A DNA stretch of 37,911 bases from positions 1-37,911 of the forward strand of contig JAFRBA010000110.1 of assembly GCA_017405115.1 (NCBI GenBank), in the 5' to 3' direction. Positions 30,612 through 37,911 of this stretch are shown piece by piece (the first letter of the stretch is position 1; each line of letters begins with the position of its first letter). Position numbers and translations under genes: made by a program. The notes under the pieces are model-generated. The model ran no database searches. It saw only the letters and a program-made list of their open reading frames with translations, and had not been told where the DNA came from. The stretch comes from Kiritimatiellia bacterium (lineage in GTDB: Bacteria > Verrucomicrobiota > Kiritimatiellia > RFP12 > UBA1067).

Positions 30612-33287
30612 CTATTGTATCATTTTACCGCACTTCCCCGCAAGTGGGTCGTGGGTCGCGATCACCTGACGAGCAAAGTTGGCGTACACGCGGCGCGGGT
30701 CGTTGAGATAGGCGTCAAGCGAACGCTTCGCTGAACCGTCGGGATCGCCAAGACGATAGAGCGCGGCAGCCACGCACAGCTCGCGCAGCACATCAGAGCG
30801 CTCCGCGTTCATCGCAAGGTCTGAATAGCCAGGGATTGGCGGCGGCACTGCGCCCCGGATTGCATGCCCCGAGACGCTCGGAATCTTCAGCATATGCACG
30901 AGGGAGGCGGCAGCCCCCTTCCCGCCGATCGCCCCGTAGGCGCGGGCAAGCGCACGGAAGTGGGAATATTCGCTTTCGTCCGTCAGCTGGCGCGCAAGTG
31001 CATCGAGGGCGGGCAACGCACACGGATTGCGGGCCGTCCCAAGCGCAATGACGATGGCGTCCAGCTTGCTCACGCTGCGCTCGTACTGGCTCATGCCCTT
31101 GAAGTTCCAGCCTTCGTCCCACTTCGCGTTCTCCAGACGCTTCACGAGCGCCGGCGCGGCCTCACGCTCGCCGAGCATCGCCCGCATGTACATCGCCTCG
31201 AACGACGTCTCGCGCTTCAGGAACGGCATTGCACGCTCCGGATCGGAAAGGATCTCCGCTATCCCGTCATAGCCGTTCGGGAGGCGCTTAGCCGCCGCCG
31301 CCAAGGTTTCATCCGAAAGCGGGAAGCTGTCTTTCGCCTCCAATACCGAAGGCGGGAGATTGCCGACCTCGATCAGCTTGCGCTGCAGTTGCTTCACGTC
31401 GAGCGCAGACGGCGGCACGTCCGCCTTGACCGCCATCGCCGCAGCCAGTCCTGCCGCATAGCCCATGTTGCGGATATCGGCCTTCATGCGCAGGACCGGC
31501 ATCGAATCGCGGTGGGCGCTTACCCCCAGCCCCGTCACGAGAATCCCTTCCACATCGCGGGGCAGGAGCGCGCGGAACGGCACGTTGCCGCGTATCTTCC
31601 CGCTGGTTTTCTTCCCGGTGCCGCGCATGAAGAACACGGGATGCACCGTCTGCCCGTGTGTGTCGAACCTCGACTCCGCGATGCTCACGGTATCCGGATA
31701 TGTGCGCCCGAGCAGCAGGTCGATCGGCGTGATCCGGAAGCGTCCGAGAATGCGGCGGCGTTCACGCGAATCGACGAGCGACGACTGGTTCCAGATGCGG
31801 TCGGGCAGCGAAAGACGCGAACGGAGCGCGAACGCGCAGAGATCCTCGGCGTCTGTCTCATCGACGAACCCGATGTCCGAGTTGCAGCAGTCCACGCCGA
31901 GCGGCTGCCCTGCCATGCCGACGCCCTGGAGCGACAACTCCTGCGGATCGACATACTCCGTGGCGCAGCCCGCCGCCGCCGCGAGGTCGCAGTTGCCCGT
32001 GGCATCGACCGCCGCCTTGCACGGCACCGACACGCGGGAGCCGTCCGGCATCGTAACCTTCACCGCCACGAGCCTCCCGTCCTTCACCTCCGCGCCCGAG
32101 ACCATGGCACCCAGCCACACCTCGCCGCCGGCCTCCACGATGCCGCGCCGTAGGAACTCGCTCTCGGCGAAGAAATACGCGCCACCCTTGCCGATCGCCT
32201 TCGCGCCACGGTCAAGCTCGGTCGTGAAGCCGGTCACGTTGCCATCGTAGTAGCCGCCGTACCCGCCGATGCGACCTTCCGTCGAAACGCCGCCGAGCAC
32301 ATGCTGGAACTCGACCACGAGCGTCTTGGCGCCCGACCGCGCGGCACCCATCGCCGCCGGTCCGCCGCCCGTGCCGCCGCCCGCGACGACCACGTCGAAG
32401 TTGAGAGTTGAGGGTTGAGAGTTAAGAGTTGAGGGATTCCCCTCGCTGGTTTGACATTTTCCATTTTCCATTTTCCATTTTACATTCTCCACAGTCACCA
32501 TCTCCGCGACATCCAGCAGATTCGACGAGATCGGCACGAGGGCACGAGCATGGTTCTGCACCGCCATCCAGCCGCGCACGCCCGCGTAGGGAACGTCGTA
32601 CTCAAAATCTATCTTTTCGACATGCACGTTGGGGCCGACCACGTAGCGGAACGAGAAACGCCCCTTCCCTTTCGCCACGGAGGCCGGCAGCCGATGATCC
32701 GCAAACGCGCGCGCCGTCACGGTCTGGTCCTTGCCGCGCATGGAGACGAGGACCTTCAACATTCCATCCGCCATCGGCTCAACGCCGATCACCTGCGCGC
32801 CGGTGAGATACCTGACTCCCGCTGCGATCAGCGCACGGTCGCACGCCCGCTTGACGAGAAGCGGCGTGGTCACCGTGTCCAGCTCGCCCGCCGGCACGGG
32901 CGCCGTCTCCACCTTCTCATACGGCTCAAACTTCTGGACGGCCCGCCAGCCCTTGGATTTCAGGTTGTTGTACGCGCCAGTCGCACGGTAGGCGGGGTTG
33001 AAGATCTCCCGGACGAGCGGATCGTTCACGTCATCGGTCGGCAGGCGGTCGAGAATCAGCGTCGCCGCACGGTCCTCGCCGAGGTAGGGACGCGGTGCGA
33101 CGAGAAAGACCTTCCGTCCCGCCGTCGCCTCCCGGACCGCATGCCGCACGCCCTCCAGCGTACCGCCTGCAACGACAATGTCATACTCTGCCGCGGCTAC
33201 TGGCGTCTCGCACGTTGCCGCGACAAGACAGTCCGCCGTCACAAGCAAAGTGCACAGCCCCACCAATTCAAACGTTATCCGCCTCAT
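30612..33287 (-). CDS. Secreted FAD-dependent oxidoreductase with two Rossmann parts and HEAT-like tail
   Basis: 891 residues. Signal peptide at 1-33 (FELVGLCTLLVTADCLVAA). A first, degenerate nucleotide-binding region starts at about 35 (EYDIVVAGGTLEGVRHAVRE). The second, intact one starts at about 297 (FDVVVAGGGTGGGPAAMGAA, GAKTLVVEFQHVLGGVSTEG), as in PF12831-type FAD proteins. VPCKAAVDATGNCDLAAAAG and EGILVTGLGVSAHRDSMPVL are further FAD contacts. Residues from about 680 are helical and HEAT-like. The linker at about 267-296 is encoded by two 7-bp repeat arrays. I chose ATG 33287: the ATG at 33296 lies inside the -10 box, and 33287 is 7 nt beyond it. The substrate is unknown; oxidation of a sugar or phenolic is plausible. 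Confidence 0.85.
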   Translation of the reverse strand: MRRITFELVGLCTLLVTADCLVAATCETPVAAAEYDIVVAGGTLEGVRHAVREATAGRKVFLVAPRPYLGEDRAATLILDRLPTDDVNDPLVREIFNPAYRATGAYNNLKSKGWRAVQKFEPYEKVETAPVPAGELDTVTTPLLVKRACDRALIAAGVRYLTGAQVIGVEPMADGMLKVLVSMRGKDQTVTARAFADHRLPASVAKGKGRFSFRYVVGPNVHVEKIDFEYDVPYAGVRGWMAVQNHARALVPISSNLLDVAEMVTVENVKWKMENGKCQTSEGNPSTLNSQPSTLNFDVVVAGGGTGGGPAAMGAARSGAKTLVVEFQHVLGGVSTEGRIGGYGGYYDGNVTGFTTELDRGAKAIGKGGAYFFAESEFLRRGIVEAGGEVWLGAMVSGAEVKDGRLVAVKVTMPDGSRVSVPCKAAVDATGNCDLAAAAGCATEYVDPQELSLQGVGMAGQPLGVDCCNSDIGFVDETDAEDLCAFALRSRLSLPDRIWNQSSLVDSRERRRILGRFRITPIDLLLGRTYPDTVSIAESRFDTHGQTVHPVFFMRGTGKKTSGKIRGNVPFRALLPRDVEGILVTGLGVSAHRDSMPVLRMKADIRNMGYAAGLAAAMAVKADVPPSALDVKQLQRKLIEVGNLPPSVLEAKDSFPLSDETLAAAAKRLPNGYDGIAEILSDPERAMPFLKRETSFEAMYMRAMLGEREAAPALVKRLENAKWDEGWNFKGMSQYERSVSKLDAIVIALGTARNPCALPALDALARQLTDESEYSHFRALARAYGAIGGKGAAASLVHMLKIPSVSGHAIRGAVPPPIPGYSDLAMNAERSDVLRELCVAAALYRLGDPDGSAKRSLDAYLNDPRRVYANFARQVIATHDPLAGKCGKMIQ
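32401..32435 (-). repeat. Five-copy heptanucleotide array in the FAD protein linker
   Basis: Five units of TTGAGAG (coding strand CTCTCAA) at 32401-32435, with variants TTGAGGG twice and TTAAGAG once. The coding strand is free of stops in all frames and yields the linker residues around PSTLNSQPSTLNF. The plus strand would contain stops. Confidence 0.88.
32455..32489 (-). repeat. Second five-copy heptanucleotide array in the same linker
   Basis: Five units of CATTTTC (coding strand GAAAATG) at 32455-32489, the last two slightly diverged (CATTTTA, CATTCTC). It is only 19 bp from the other array, has a different unit but the same copy number, and encodes VENVKWKMENGK. Confidence 0.88.
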
Positions 33288-33294
33288 GCCACCC

Positions 33295-33303
33295 ATTATA
33301 CCA
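33295..33303 (-). promoter_or_regulatory. Extended -10 promoter of the FAD gene (TGGTATAAT), leaderless
   Basis: TGGTATAAT on the minus strand, 7 nt before the ATG at 33287, implying a leaderless message. No -35 is evident. It is divergent from the plus-strand promoter 61 bp away. Confidence 0.7.
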
Positions 33304-33363
33304 TAAAATGCTCACGGCACCTCTATCACGAACGAGGACCCTCGTTGACGACGTCCCAGCCCA

Positions 33364-33393
33364 TTGACTACCATATCACCAAAGTGATATAAT
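33364..33393 (+). promoter_or_regulatory. Promoter of the DUF3990 cluster
   Basis: TTGACT (33364-33369), an 18-bp spacer and TATAAT (33388-33393) preceded by TGA, so both a -35 and an extended -10 are present. The ATG at 33401 is 7 nt after the hexamer, which suggests a leaderless message. Confidence 0.78.
33373..33390 (+). promoter_or_regulatory. Operator-like inverted repeat over the -10 box
   Basis: ATATCAC CAAA GTGATAT is a perfect 7-bp inverted repeat with a 4-base centre. Its right arm runs into the TATAAT. Toxin-antitoxin operons usually have such a site for the HTH antitoxin; here the HTH protein is the second gene. Confidence 0.65.
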
Positions 33394-33400
33394 TTGCGCC

Positions 33401-34084
33401 ATGAAGATTTACCACGGGTCTCAGAGTGTCATTAAAGTTCCGCAATATGGACTTGGCAAAGTCGGCAACGACTTTGGCCTTGGGTTCTATTGCACAGAGA
33501 GCGAAGATCTTGCGAAGGAATGGAGCGTTCAGCCGAACAGGGACGGTTTTGCCAATGCTTACGAACTCGATATCGACGGACTCAACATCCTTCGGCTGAA
33601 CACTCCCGAATTTACGATCTTGAACTGGATGGCAATTCTTGTAACACATCGCCAGTTCAAGATGAAGGTGCCCGTGGCGGGCGCAGCCTATCACTATCTG
33701 AAAAGCCGCTTTGCCGTCAATGTCGATGCATACGACGTGATTGTTGGATATCGGGCGGATGATTCATACTTCGATTTCGCTGAGGCGTTTTTGAACAATT
33801 CCATTTCCGTCGAACAGCTCTCCGTGGCGCTTCGTCTCGGCAAGCTTGGTGAACAAGTGGTCGTCAAGTCGCAGGAGGCGTTCAGACGTCTCAAGTTCAC
33901 CGGATTCACCACAGCAGAAGCCGCCCTCTACTACCCGCGCCGCCAGGCGCGAAACGACGCTGCCGGGCATGAGTTCGAGGAGCTGCTTGCAAAGAACGAC
34001 TTCAACGGACTCTACATGAACATCATACTGGCGCAACGGATAGGAAACGACGATGAGCGCATACCCAGAAACTCTGCTCCCTAA
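33401..34084 (+). CDS. DUF3990 (ADP-ribosyltransferase-like) protein, probable toxin
   Basis: 227 residues. The opening matches DUF3990: KIYHGS (2-7), NDFGLGFYCTESEDLAKEW (23-41) and ANAYELDIDGLNIL (51-64), followed by YDVIVGYRADDSYF (110-123). DUF3990 is placed in the ADP-ribosyltransferase superfamily; here the H5 position and the FYCT strand would be the NAD-binding elements. The final acidic part of the active site cannot be picked with certainty. The start at 33401 is 7 nt after the -10 box. The gene overlaps the next one by 32 bp. A toxin role is inferred from the fold, the HTH partner, the operator and the macro-domain-like stub after it. Confidence 0.75.
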   Translation: MKIYHGSQSVIKVPQYGLGKVGNDFGLGFYCTESEDLAKEWSVQPNRDGFANAYELDIDGLNILRLNTPEFTILNWMAILVTHRQFKMKVPVAGAAYHYLKSRFAVNVDAYDVIVGYRADDSYFDFAEAFLNNSISVEQLSVALRLGKLGEQVVVKSQEAFRRLKFTGFTTAEAALYYPRRQARNDAAGHEFEELLAKNDFNGLYMNIILAQRIGNDDERIPRNSAP

Positions 34085-34688
34085 CGCCCGCTCGCAGTTG
34101 GCCGACGCCACCGATTACGCTGTGGTCGACCTTGGCGTCCCGATCGACGAATTCTTTTCGCTTTTTGCAGCCAGCGACTGGGCAAGGAGAATCGAGCGCG
34201 GCGACCGCTCGACGGTACTCGGCATCTCCGGGATAGAGCTTGCACAGAACGTACTTGCGGAAAAGACTGGAGCGCGAGAATTCAAGACTGCCAGGGAAAG
34301 CCTGCGCAGGACGAAGGCCTATTGGACTGGATGGGTTCTCGCCTACTACCAATGGAAGAGCAACCGCACGTTCCGCGAAATACTCAGAGCGCTGCCGGCA
34401 AGCACCATAGAGCAGATGTACGGGGTGTATCACGAAGCGCCAGAAGAGAGATTTGCCGCGACAGCAGACGAGATCCTGCGCGAAAAGATTCCTGAGACAC
34501 GACTCAAAAGAGTCCGCTCCGCCTATGGTTGTTCGCAGTCACGCCTTTCGGAGATGTCCGGCGTTGGACTGCGATCAATACAGATGTACGAACAGCGCAG
34601 AAAGGACATCAACAAGGCGGAGGCTGAATCTGTACTGCGGTTGGCACGCGCCTTGGGATGTGAAATAGAAGACATAATGGAGCCATAG
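34053..34688 (+). CDS. HTH protein partner of the DUF3990 protein, probable antitoxin
   Basis: 211 residues. Residues 152-211 are a clear Xre-type helix-turn-helix (LKRVRSAYGCSQSRLSEMSG, VGLRSIQMYEQRRKDINKAE, ESVLRLARALGCEIEDIM). Residues 1-145 are an unnamed helical part with DLGVPIDEFFSLFAASDWAR that may bind the toxin. The ATG at 34053 lies inside the DUF3990 gene (32-bp overlap), so translation is coupled. The protein probably binds the inverted repeat at 33373-33390 and represses its own promoter. Confidence 0.75.
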   Translation: MSAYPETLLPNARSQLADATDYAVVDLGVPIDEFFSLFAASDWARRIERGDRSTVLGISGIELAQNVLAEKTGAREFKTARESLRRTKAYWTGWVLAYYQWKSNRTFREILRALPASTIEQMYGVYHEAPEERFAATADEILREKIPETRLKRVRSAYGCSQSRLSEMSGVGLRSIQMYEQRRKDINKAEAESVLRLARALGCEIEDIMEP

Positions 34689-34690
34689 AA

Positions 34691-34867
34691 ATGGGAAGAT
34701 ACGAAAACGCAGCGATATTTCGCGATACGGAAGCAATGTGCAAGGCGCATCCGCGCCTCAGGGACGCCATCTCCATTTCGCGCTCCAACCAGCGGCTCAT
34801 ACTTGAAGGCGACAGGATGGAGATGCCTCCTTGCGACGTCTTCAAGCGCGCATTCAGCAGAAACTGA
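34691..34867 (+). pseudogene. N-terminal stub resembling a TIGR02452-type macro-domain protein
   Basis: 58 codons starting 2 bp after the HTH stop. It reads MGRYENAAIFRDTEAMCKA, then LRDAIS and SNQRLILEGDRME. This looks like the first part of TIGR02452 macro-domain (ADP-ribose-binding) proteins, which begin with a FEDT...L/C helix and an NQKLILE-type stretch before the macro fold. The frame stops after FKRAFSRN, so the macro domain itself is gone. An ADP-ribose hydrolase as third member of an ART toxin cluster would be logical. The match is short and from memory. The alternative is a small unrelated gene. The alr stop follows 4 bp later on the other strand. Confidence 0.45.
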
Positions 34868-34871
34868 TGCA

Positions 34872-36014
34872 CTACAGTTCCGGCACTCTGCCTGCGGAGA
34901 CCACCCGCTGGACCCGGCTGCCGAGCGAGCATATTATGTCGTAGGCGTGGGTGCCCTTGATGGCTGCCCAGTCGTCTGGCGTTATGGCGTCGCGTCCGCA
35001 GCGCCCGAAGCAGACGACCTCGTCGCCGGCCTTCACGCTCGGCACGTCCGACACGTCCACCGTCGTGTAGTCCATCGATATGCGGCCGATTATCGGGCAC
35101 CTCTTTCCGCCGATGAAGACGTACCCGCGGTTGGTGAGCGCGAGCGGCAGCCCGTCAGCGTATCCGGCGGAGATCGTCGCCACGCGCGTCGGCGCGTTCA
35201 AGCACCAGGTGCGCCCGTAGCCGAGCGTCGTGCCGGCGGGAAGGTCGCGCACCTGCGCGACGCGCGTCTTCAGCGTCAGCACCGGCTCCACCTTCAGCGC
35301 CCTGCGCCCGTTCGGGTCGAAGCTGCCGTGCAGGTTGATGCCGGTGCGCACGACGTTGAACGGCGGCCGCGCCGCCTCCGGGAAGTTGTTGATAGCGTCG
35401 GACGCGGCCAGGTGCACCTTGCCGAAGACGAAGCCGCGCCTGGCGGCGTCGGCGACAAGGCGGCGGAAGCGCGCGATCTGGCGCTTAGTGAACGGGTCCT
35501 TCGGCTCGTAGGCCATCGGGCAGTGGGAGAATATGCCCTCGCAGTCGAGCGCCGGGAGCGAGACGACCTTCTCGATGACGTCCAGGGCGCCGTCCGCGAG
35601 GATGCCGAGCCTGCCCATGCCGGAGTCTATCTTGAAGTGGACGCGGGCGACTGTCTTCGCCCGCACCGCCGCCACGCTTATGAGCCTGGCGGTCGCGAGA
35701 TCGATGACTGGCAGGATGACCCCGGCCCTGACCATCTCCGGTATCTCGTCCGGCAGGACGCTCGAAAGTATCTGCACGTCGGCCTTCCTGCCGCGGAGGC
35801 ATTTCCCGAGCTCCAGGGCCTCGAACGGCTCGGCGACGCCGAACATCGTGCAGCCGGCCTCGGAGAGCGTGCGCGCGAATGCGCCGACGCCAAGACCGTA
35901 GGCGTTCGCCTTCAGGACGCACAGCACCTTGGCGGGCTTTACGTGCGCGACGATCCGGCGGTAGTTCCTGGTGAGTGCGGCAAGGTCAATCTCAACCTGA
36001 ACGCGCCGCTTCAC
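34872..36014 (-). CDS. alr: Alanine racemase
   Basis: 380 residues, normal length. PLP enzyme making D-alanine for peptidoglycan. It opens RRVQVEIDLAALTRNYRRIV; the PLP lysine is in VLCVLKANAYGLGVG (about K34). Also seen are VHFKIDSGMGRLGI (134-147), EGIFSHCPMA, VRTGINLHG, and the catalytic Tyr in ISAGYADGLPLAL, then RISMDYTTVDVSD. All key residues are present. The start is a GTG at 36014 overlapping the upstream stop (GTGA at 36011-36014); the longer frame upstream is a shadow of the neighbouring gene. Its 3' end nearly meets the plus-strand toxin cluster. Confidence 0.96.
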   Translation of the reverse strand: MKRRVQVEIDLAALTRNYRRIVAHVKPAKVLCVLKANAYGLGVGAFARTLSEAGCTMFGVAEPFEALELGKCLRGRKADVQILSSVLPDEIPEMVRAGVILPVIDLATARLISVAAVRAKTVARVHFKIDSGMGRLGILADGALDVIEKVVSLPALDCEGIFSHCPMAYEPKDPFTKRQIARFRRLVADAARRGFVFGKVHLAASDAINNFPEAARPPFNVVRTGINLHGSFDPNGRRALKVEPVLTLKTRVAQVRDLPAGTTLGYGRTWCLNAPTRVATISAGYADGLPLALTNRGYVFIGGKRCPIIGRISMDYTTVDVSDVPSVKAGDEVVCFGRCGRDAITPDDWAAIKGTHAYDIICSLGSRVQRVVSAGRVPEL

Positions 36015-37911
36015 TTCAGGTTCTCCTTTCCGTAGTGCTTCTCCATGAGGGCGAGCTTCCAGCGTATCTGCTCGGGGCCGCCGCAGTACTCCATCGAAGG
36101 CTCCCAGCCGAGGCGAGAATCGGCCTCGACGAACTTCAGCGCGGCGGCGGCGTTCGCGTACTCGGCGCGGGCGGCCGCGAGCAGCGCGGCCTTGTCGTTC
36201 GCGCGGAAGGCGATTGCGCCGCGCTTCACGTTGACGGCGGTCCGGCAGCTCGCCGCAAGATAGCCGGCGAAGTTGGCCATCTCGAGCGCGCAGGCGCGGC
36301 GGCGGCCATCCAGGCCTGCGGCCATGGCGGCGAAGCTGCGCGCTCCGTCCGCGTAGTGTTCGGCCATGGGCTCGAGGAGCTCTATCTCCTTGCTGAAGTA
36401 CTCGTCGTCCATCCGCTCCGGCGTGAGCTGCGGCACATAGCCCTCCTTCAGGTAGTCCATGCGGCAGATGCCCGCCGGCCAGTTCGAGGCGTACCTCTTG
36501 CCGGGGAAGTCCTTGCGCGCCACGGCGCCGTGGCCGAAGGTAAACGGATACGCCGGGCCGATGCGGAACGTGCCGTACTGGTTGCAGTCGGTCGGCGCGT
36601 AGTCGGCCGCGTCGTCGCTCCACGTCTTCCAGACGGCGATCGCGGCGTCGGCGTTCGCCTCGCCGTAGTCGCGCGCCGCGATCATGCGCAGGTGCCGCTC
36701 GAAGGGGATGCCGCCTTTCACGTACGACTCGCTCTCCAGCTCGGCTATGAAGCCGGGCCACCAGCCGAAGTGGTGGTTCTCCATTATGCCCGAGAGCCCC
36801 CACTTGTCGTGCGCCTCGACAAGTCCGCGCCAGCGCTTGCCCCACTGCTGCGGAAGAGGCTGGAATGGAACGCAGCCGAAGTCCCACGTCAGCCCGCCGG
36901 CGTTGGCCTGCGTGTAGAGCCTAAGGCCGTCGCGCTTCGCGCGCTCGGCCTCGCTCACGAAATACTTGCCGGGACCGGGGAAGGATATGGTGTAGTCTGC
37001 GGTGGGCGTGTCGATGCCGTTCCTGAGCTTGCGGCGCTCGAACATCTCGAATGTCGCCATGAGCGTGACGTCCTTGGGGAGCGAGTCGATGAGCTTCATG
37101 CGGTCGTCGTACGGCGCCCAGCCCCAGTTGTACGTCCAGAACACGAGCTCCTGCCGCGGCGCCCTGGAATGGATCGCCTCCTCGACGGCGCGCAGCCAGT
37201 CGGGATAGTCCGCGCACGGGAACCAGCCTGCGAGCGGGCGCTTGTCGTTCGGGTCCTTGTTCCTGTAAAGAACGGGCTGCACGCGCGGGTCCTTTGACGG
37301 GAACTGGCAGCTCTCGCCCACGAGGATGATGCCCTTTGCCTCGGGATAGTACCCCGCGATACGCCCGTATGTCGAGTCTATCAGCTCCCTGCCGCCCTTG
37401 TCCGCCGGGTGGGCGAACGCCTTTATGTACGAGTAGAGGTAGGTGTCGAGCCCGTAGCGGGCGGCGCGGCGGATGAGGGCCTTCAGGTCCTGGTACTCCT
37501 GGGCTTTCGTCTTGTCGATGTCGTCCAGGAACACGAGAATCGCCGTCATGCCGAAGTGGGCCATCTGCGAGAGGTGTTCGTCGGGGAAGATGTCGTTGCC
37601 GTAGCCGGAGTGCGTCATGCGCACGCTGAACCTGGCCTCGCGGCTCTCCACGCCTTTCTTCAGGAACGGCCCGCACCGGAGGTTCATGAGGTCCTCGAGG
37701 TGCGCAAGCGCCTGCATGGCCGCCCGCTCGCTCCCGGCCGACACGGCGACGCCGTCGCCGACCTCGATGCGGCTCGCGCGCTCGCTGAGCGCGGGGTCGA
37801 GGCGCACGACCAGCGCGCCGGACGGCGCCTGGCCGGTTGTGCGCGCAATCGCGTCCTCCTTCATCGACACGCGCAGGTAGTCCGGGAAGTCGACCGCGGC
37901 GCGCCCCATCA
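36011..37911 (-). CDS. Glycosidase-like TIM-barrel protein (GH20/GH67-like), 5' end outside window
   Basis: At least 632 residues, open to the right edge, so the N-terminus and any signal peptide are missing. Residues about 30-75 look like the small alpha/beta domain in front of GH20 and GH67 barrels (VRLDPALSERASRIEVGDGV, SERAAMQALAHLEDLM). The barrel starts at about 93 (RFSVRMTHSGYGNDIFPDEH, GMTAILVFLDDID) and continues with ARYGLDTYLYSYIKAFAHP, KGIILVGESCQFPSKDP (Glu as catalytic candidate) and ELVFWTYNWGWAPYDDR. A helical C-terminal domain has ANDKAALLAAARAEYANAAA. Stop overlaps the alr GTG. The exact family is not certain and no substrate can be named. Confidence 0.6.
   Translation of the reverse strand, partial: MGRAAVDFPDYLRVSMKEDAIARTTGQAPSGALVVRLDPALSERASRIEVGDGVAVSAGSERAAMQALAHLEDLMNLRCGPFLKKGVESREARFSVRMTHSGYGNDIFPDEHLSQMAHFGMTAILVFLDDIDKTKAQEYQDLKALIRRAARYGLDTYLYSYIKAFAHPADKGGRELIDSTYGRIAGYYPEAKGIILVGESCQFPSKDPRVQPVLYRNKDPNDKRPLAGWFPCADYPDWLRAVEEAIHSRAPRQELVFWTYNWGWAPYDDRMKLIDSLPKDVTLMATFEMFERRKLRNGIDTPTADYTISFPGPGKYFVSEAERAKRDGLRLYTQANAGGLTWDFGCVPFQPLPQQWGKRWRGLVEAHDKWGLSGIMENHHFGWWPGFIAELESESYVKGGIPFERHLRMIAARDYGEANADAAIAVWKTWSDDAADYAPTDCNQYGTFRIGPAYPFTFGHGAVARKDFPGKRYASNWPAGICRMDYLKEGYVPQLTPERMDDEYFSKEIELLEPMAEHYADGARSFAAMAAGLDGRRRACALEMANFAGYLAASCRTAVNVKRGAIAFRANDKAALLAAARAEYANAAAALKFVEADSRLGWEPSMEYCGGPEQIRWKLALMEKHYGKENLK

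Noticed and set aside
33288..33296. ATG at 33296 as start of the FAD gene
   Set aside because: Its first two bases are the end of the TATAAT hexamer, so it would lie upstream of the transcript start.

Overview
The window looks like a chromosomal piece from a high-GC Kiritimatiellota-type (PVC superphylum) bacterium, probably a gut or rumen lineage. This is inferred from gene content: secreted glycoside hydrolases beside an autotransporter-type beta-strand repeat protein, a XylR-like regulator without an N-terminal HTH, an Fn3-like/tyrosine-phosphatase fusion, a very large non-secreted protein of unknown role, and many gene relics. No rRNA, tRNA or CRISPR array is seen. Nearly all genes lie on the minus strand; only a small toxin-antitoxin-like cluster at 33.4-34.9 kb is on the plus strand.

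Layout: (1) 1-1616, an ABC-F ATPase running off the left edge, behind a 33-codon relic with its own promoter. (2) 2000-6430, a 1476-residue protein with a DUF3626-like middle and a C-terminal HD domain resembling the SidE phosphodiesterase. (3) 6.5-9.3 kb, a stability/defence patch: hipBA, relic pieces of a rhamnosidase and an apbE gene, then a GNAT toxin with a 65-residue antitoxin. (4) 9.5-23.6 kb, a carbohydrate locus: MFS transporter, XylR-type regulator, then a GH78/clan GH-A fusion, a beta-strand repeat surface protein, a clan GH-D-like hydrolase, an Fn3/tyrosine phosphatase and a YhhN-like membrane protein, mostly joined by 4-bp ATGA or GTGA overlaps. A palindrome and a direct repeat sit at the GH78 promoter. 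(5) 23.6-30.0 kb, a housekeeping run read scpA, scpB, TPR/LysM lipoprotein, small membrane protein, LysM protein, purD, MBL-fold hydrolase, apbE. (6) 30.1-33.3 kb, an hsdR relic and a secreted FAD-dependent oxidoreductase. (7) 33.4-34.9 kb, a DUF3990 ART-like protein, an HTH partner and a macro-domain-like stub behind an operator-like inverted repeat. (8) 34.9-37.9 kb, alanine racemase and a glycosidase-like protein running off the right edge.

Three patterns cross these regions. First, arrays of 7-bp tandem repeats occur at four places, always inside coding sequence and always in an orientation with no stop codon, so a 7-bp unit becomes a 7-residue repeat. Second, all seven intergenic TATAAT boxes I found belong to an extended TGnTATAAT, and three of them sit only 6-7 nt before a start codon, implying leaderless mRNAs. 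Third, intergenic spaces hold recognisable fragments of genes (AAA-ATPase-like, GH78, apbE, XylR, hsdR, macro domain), which points to repeated deletion and recombination.
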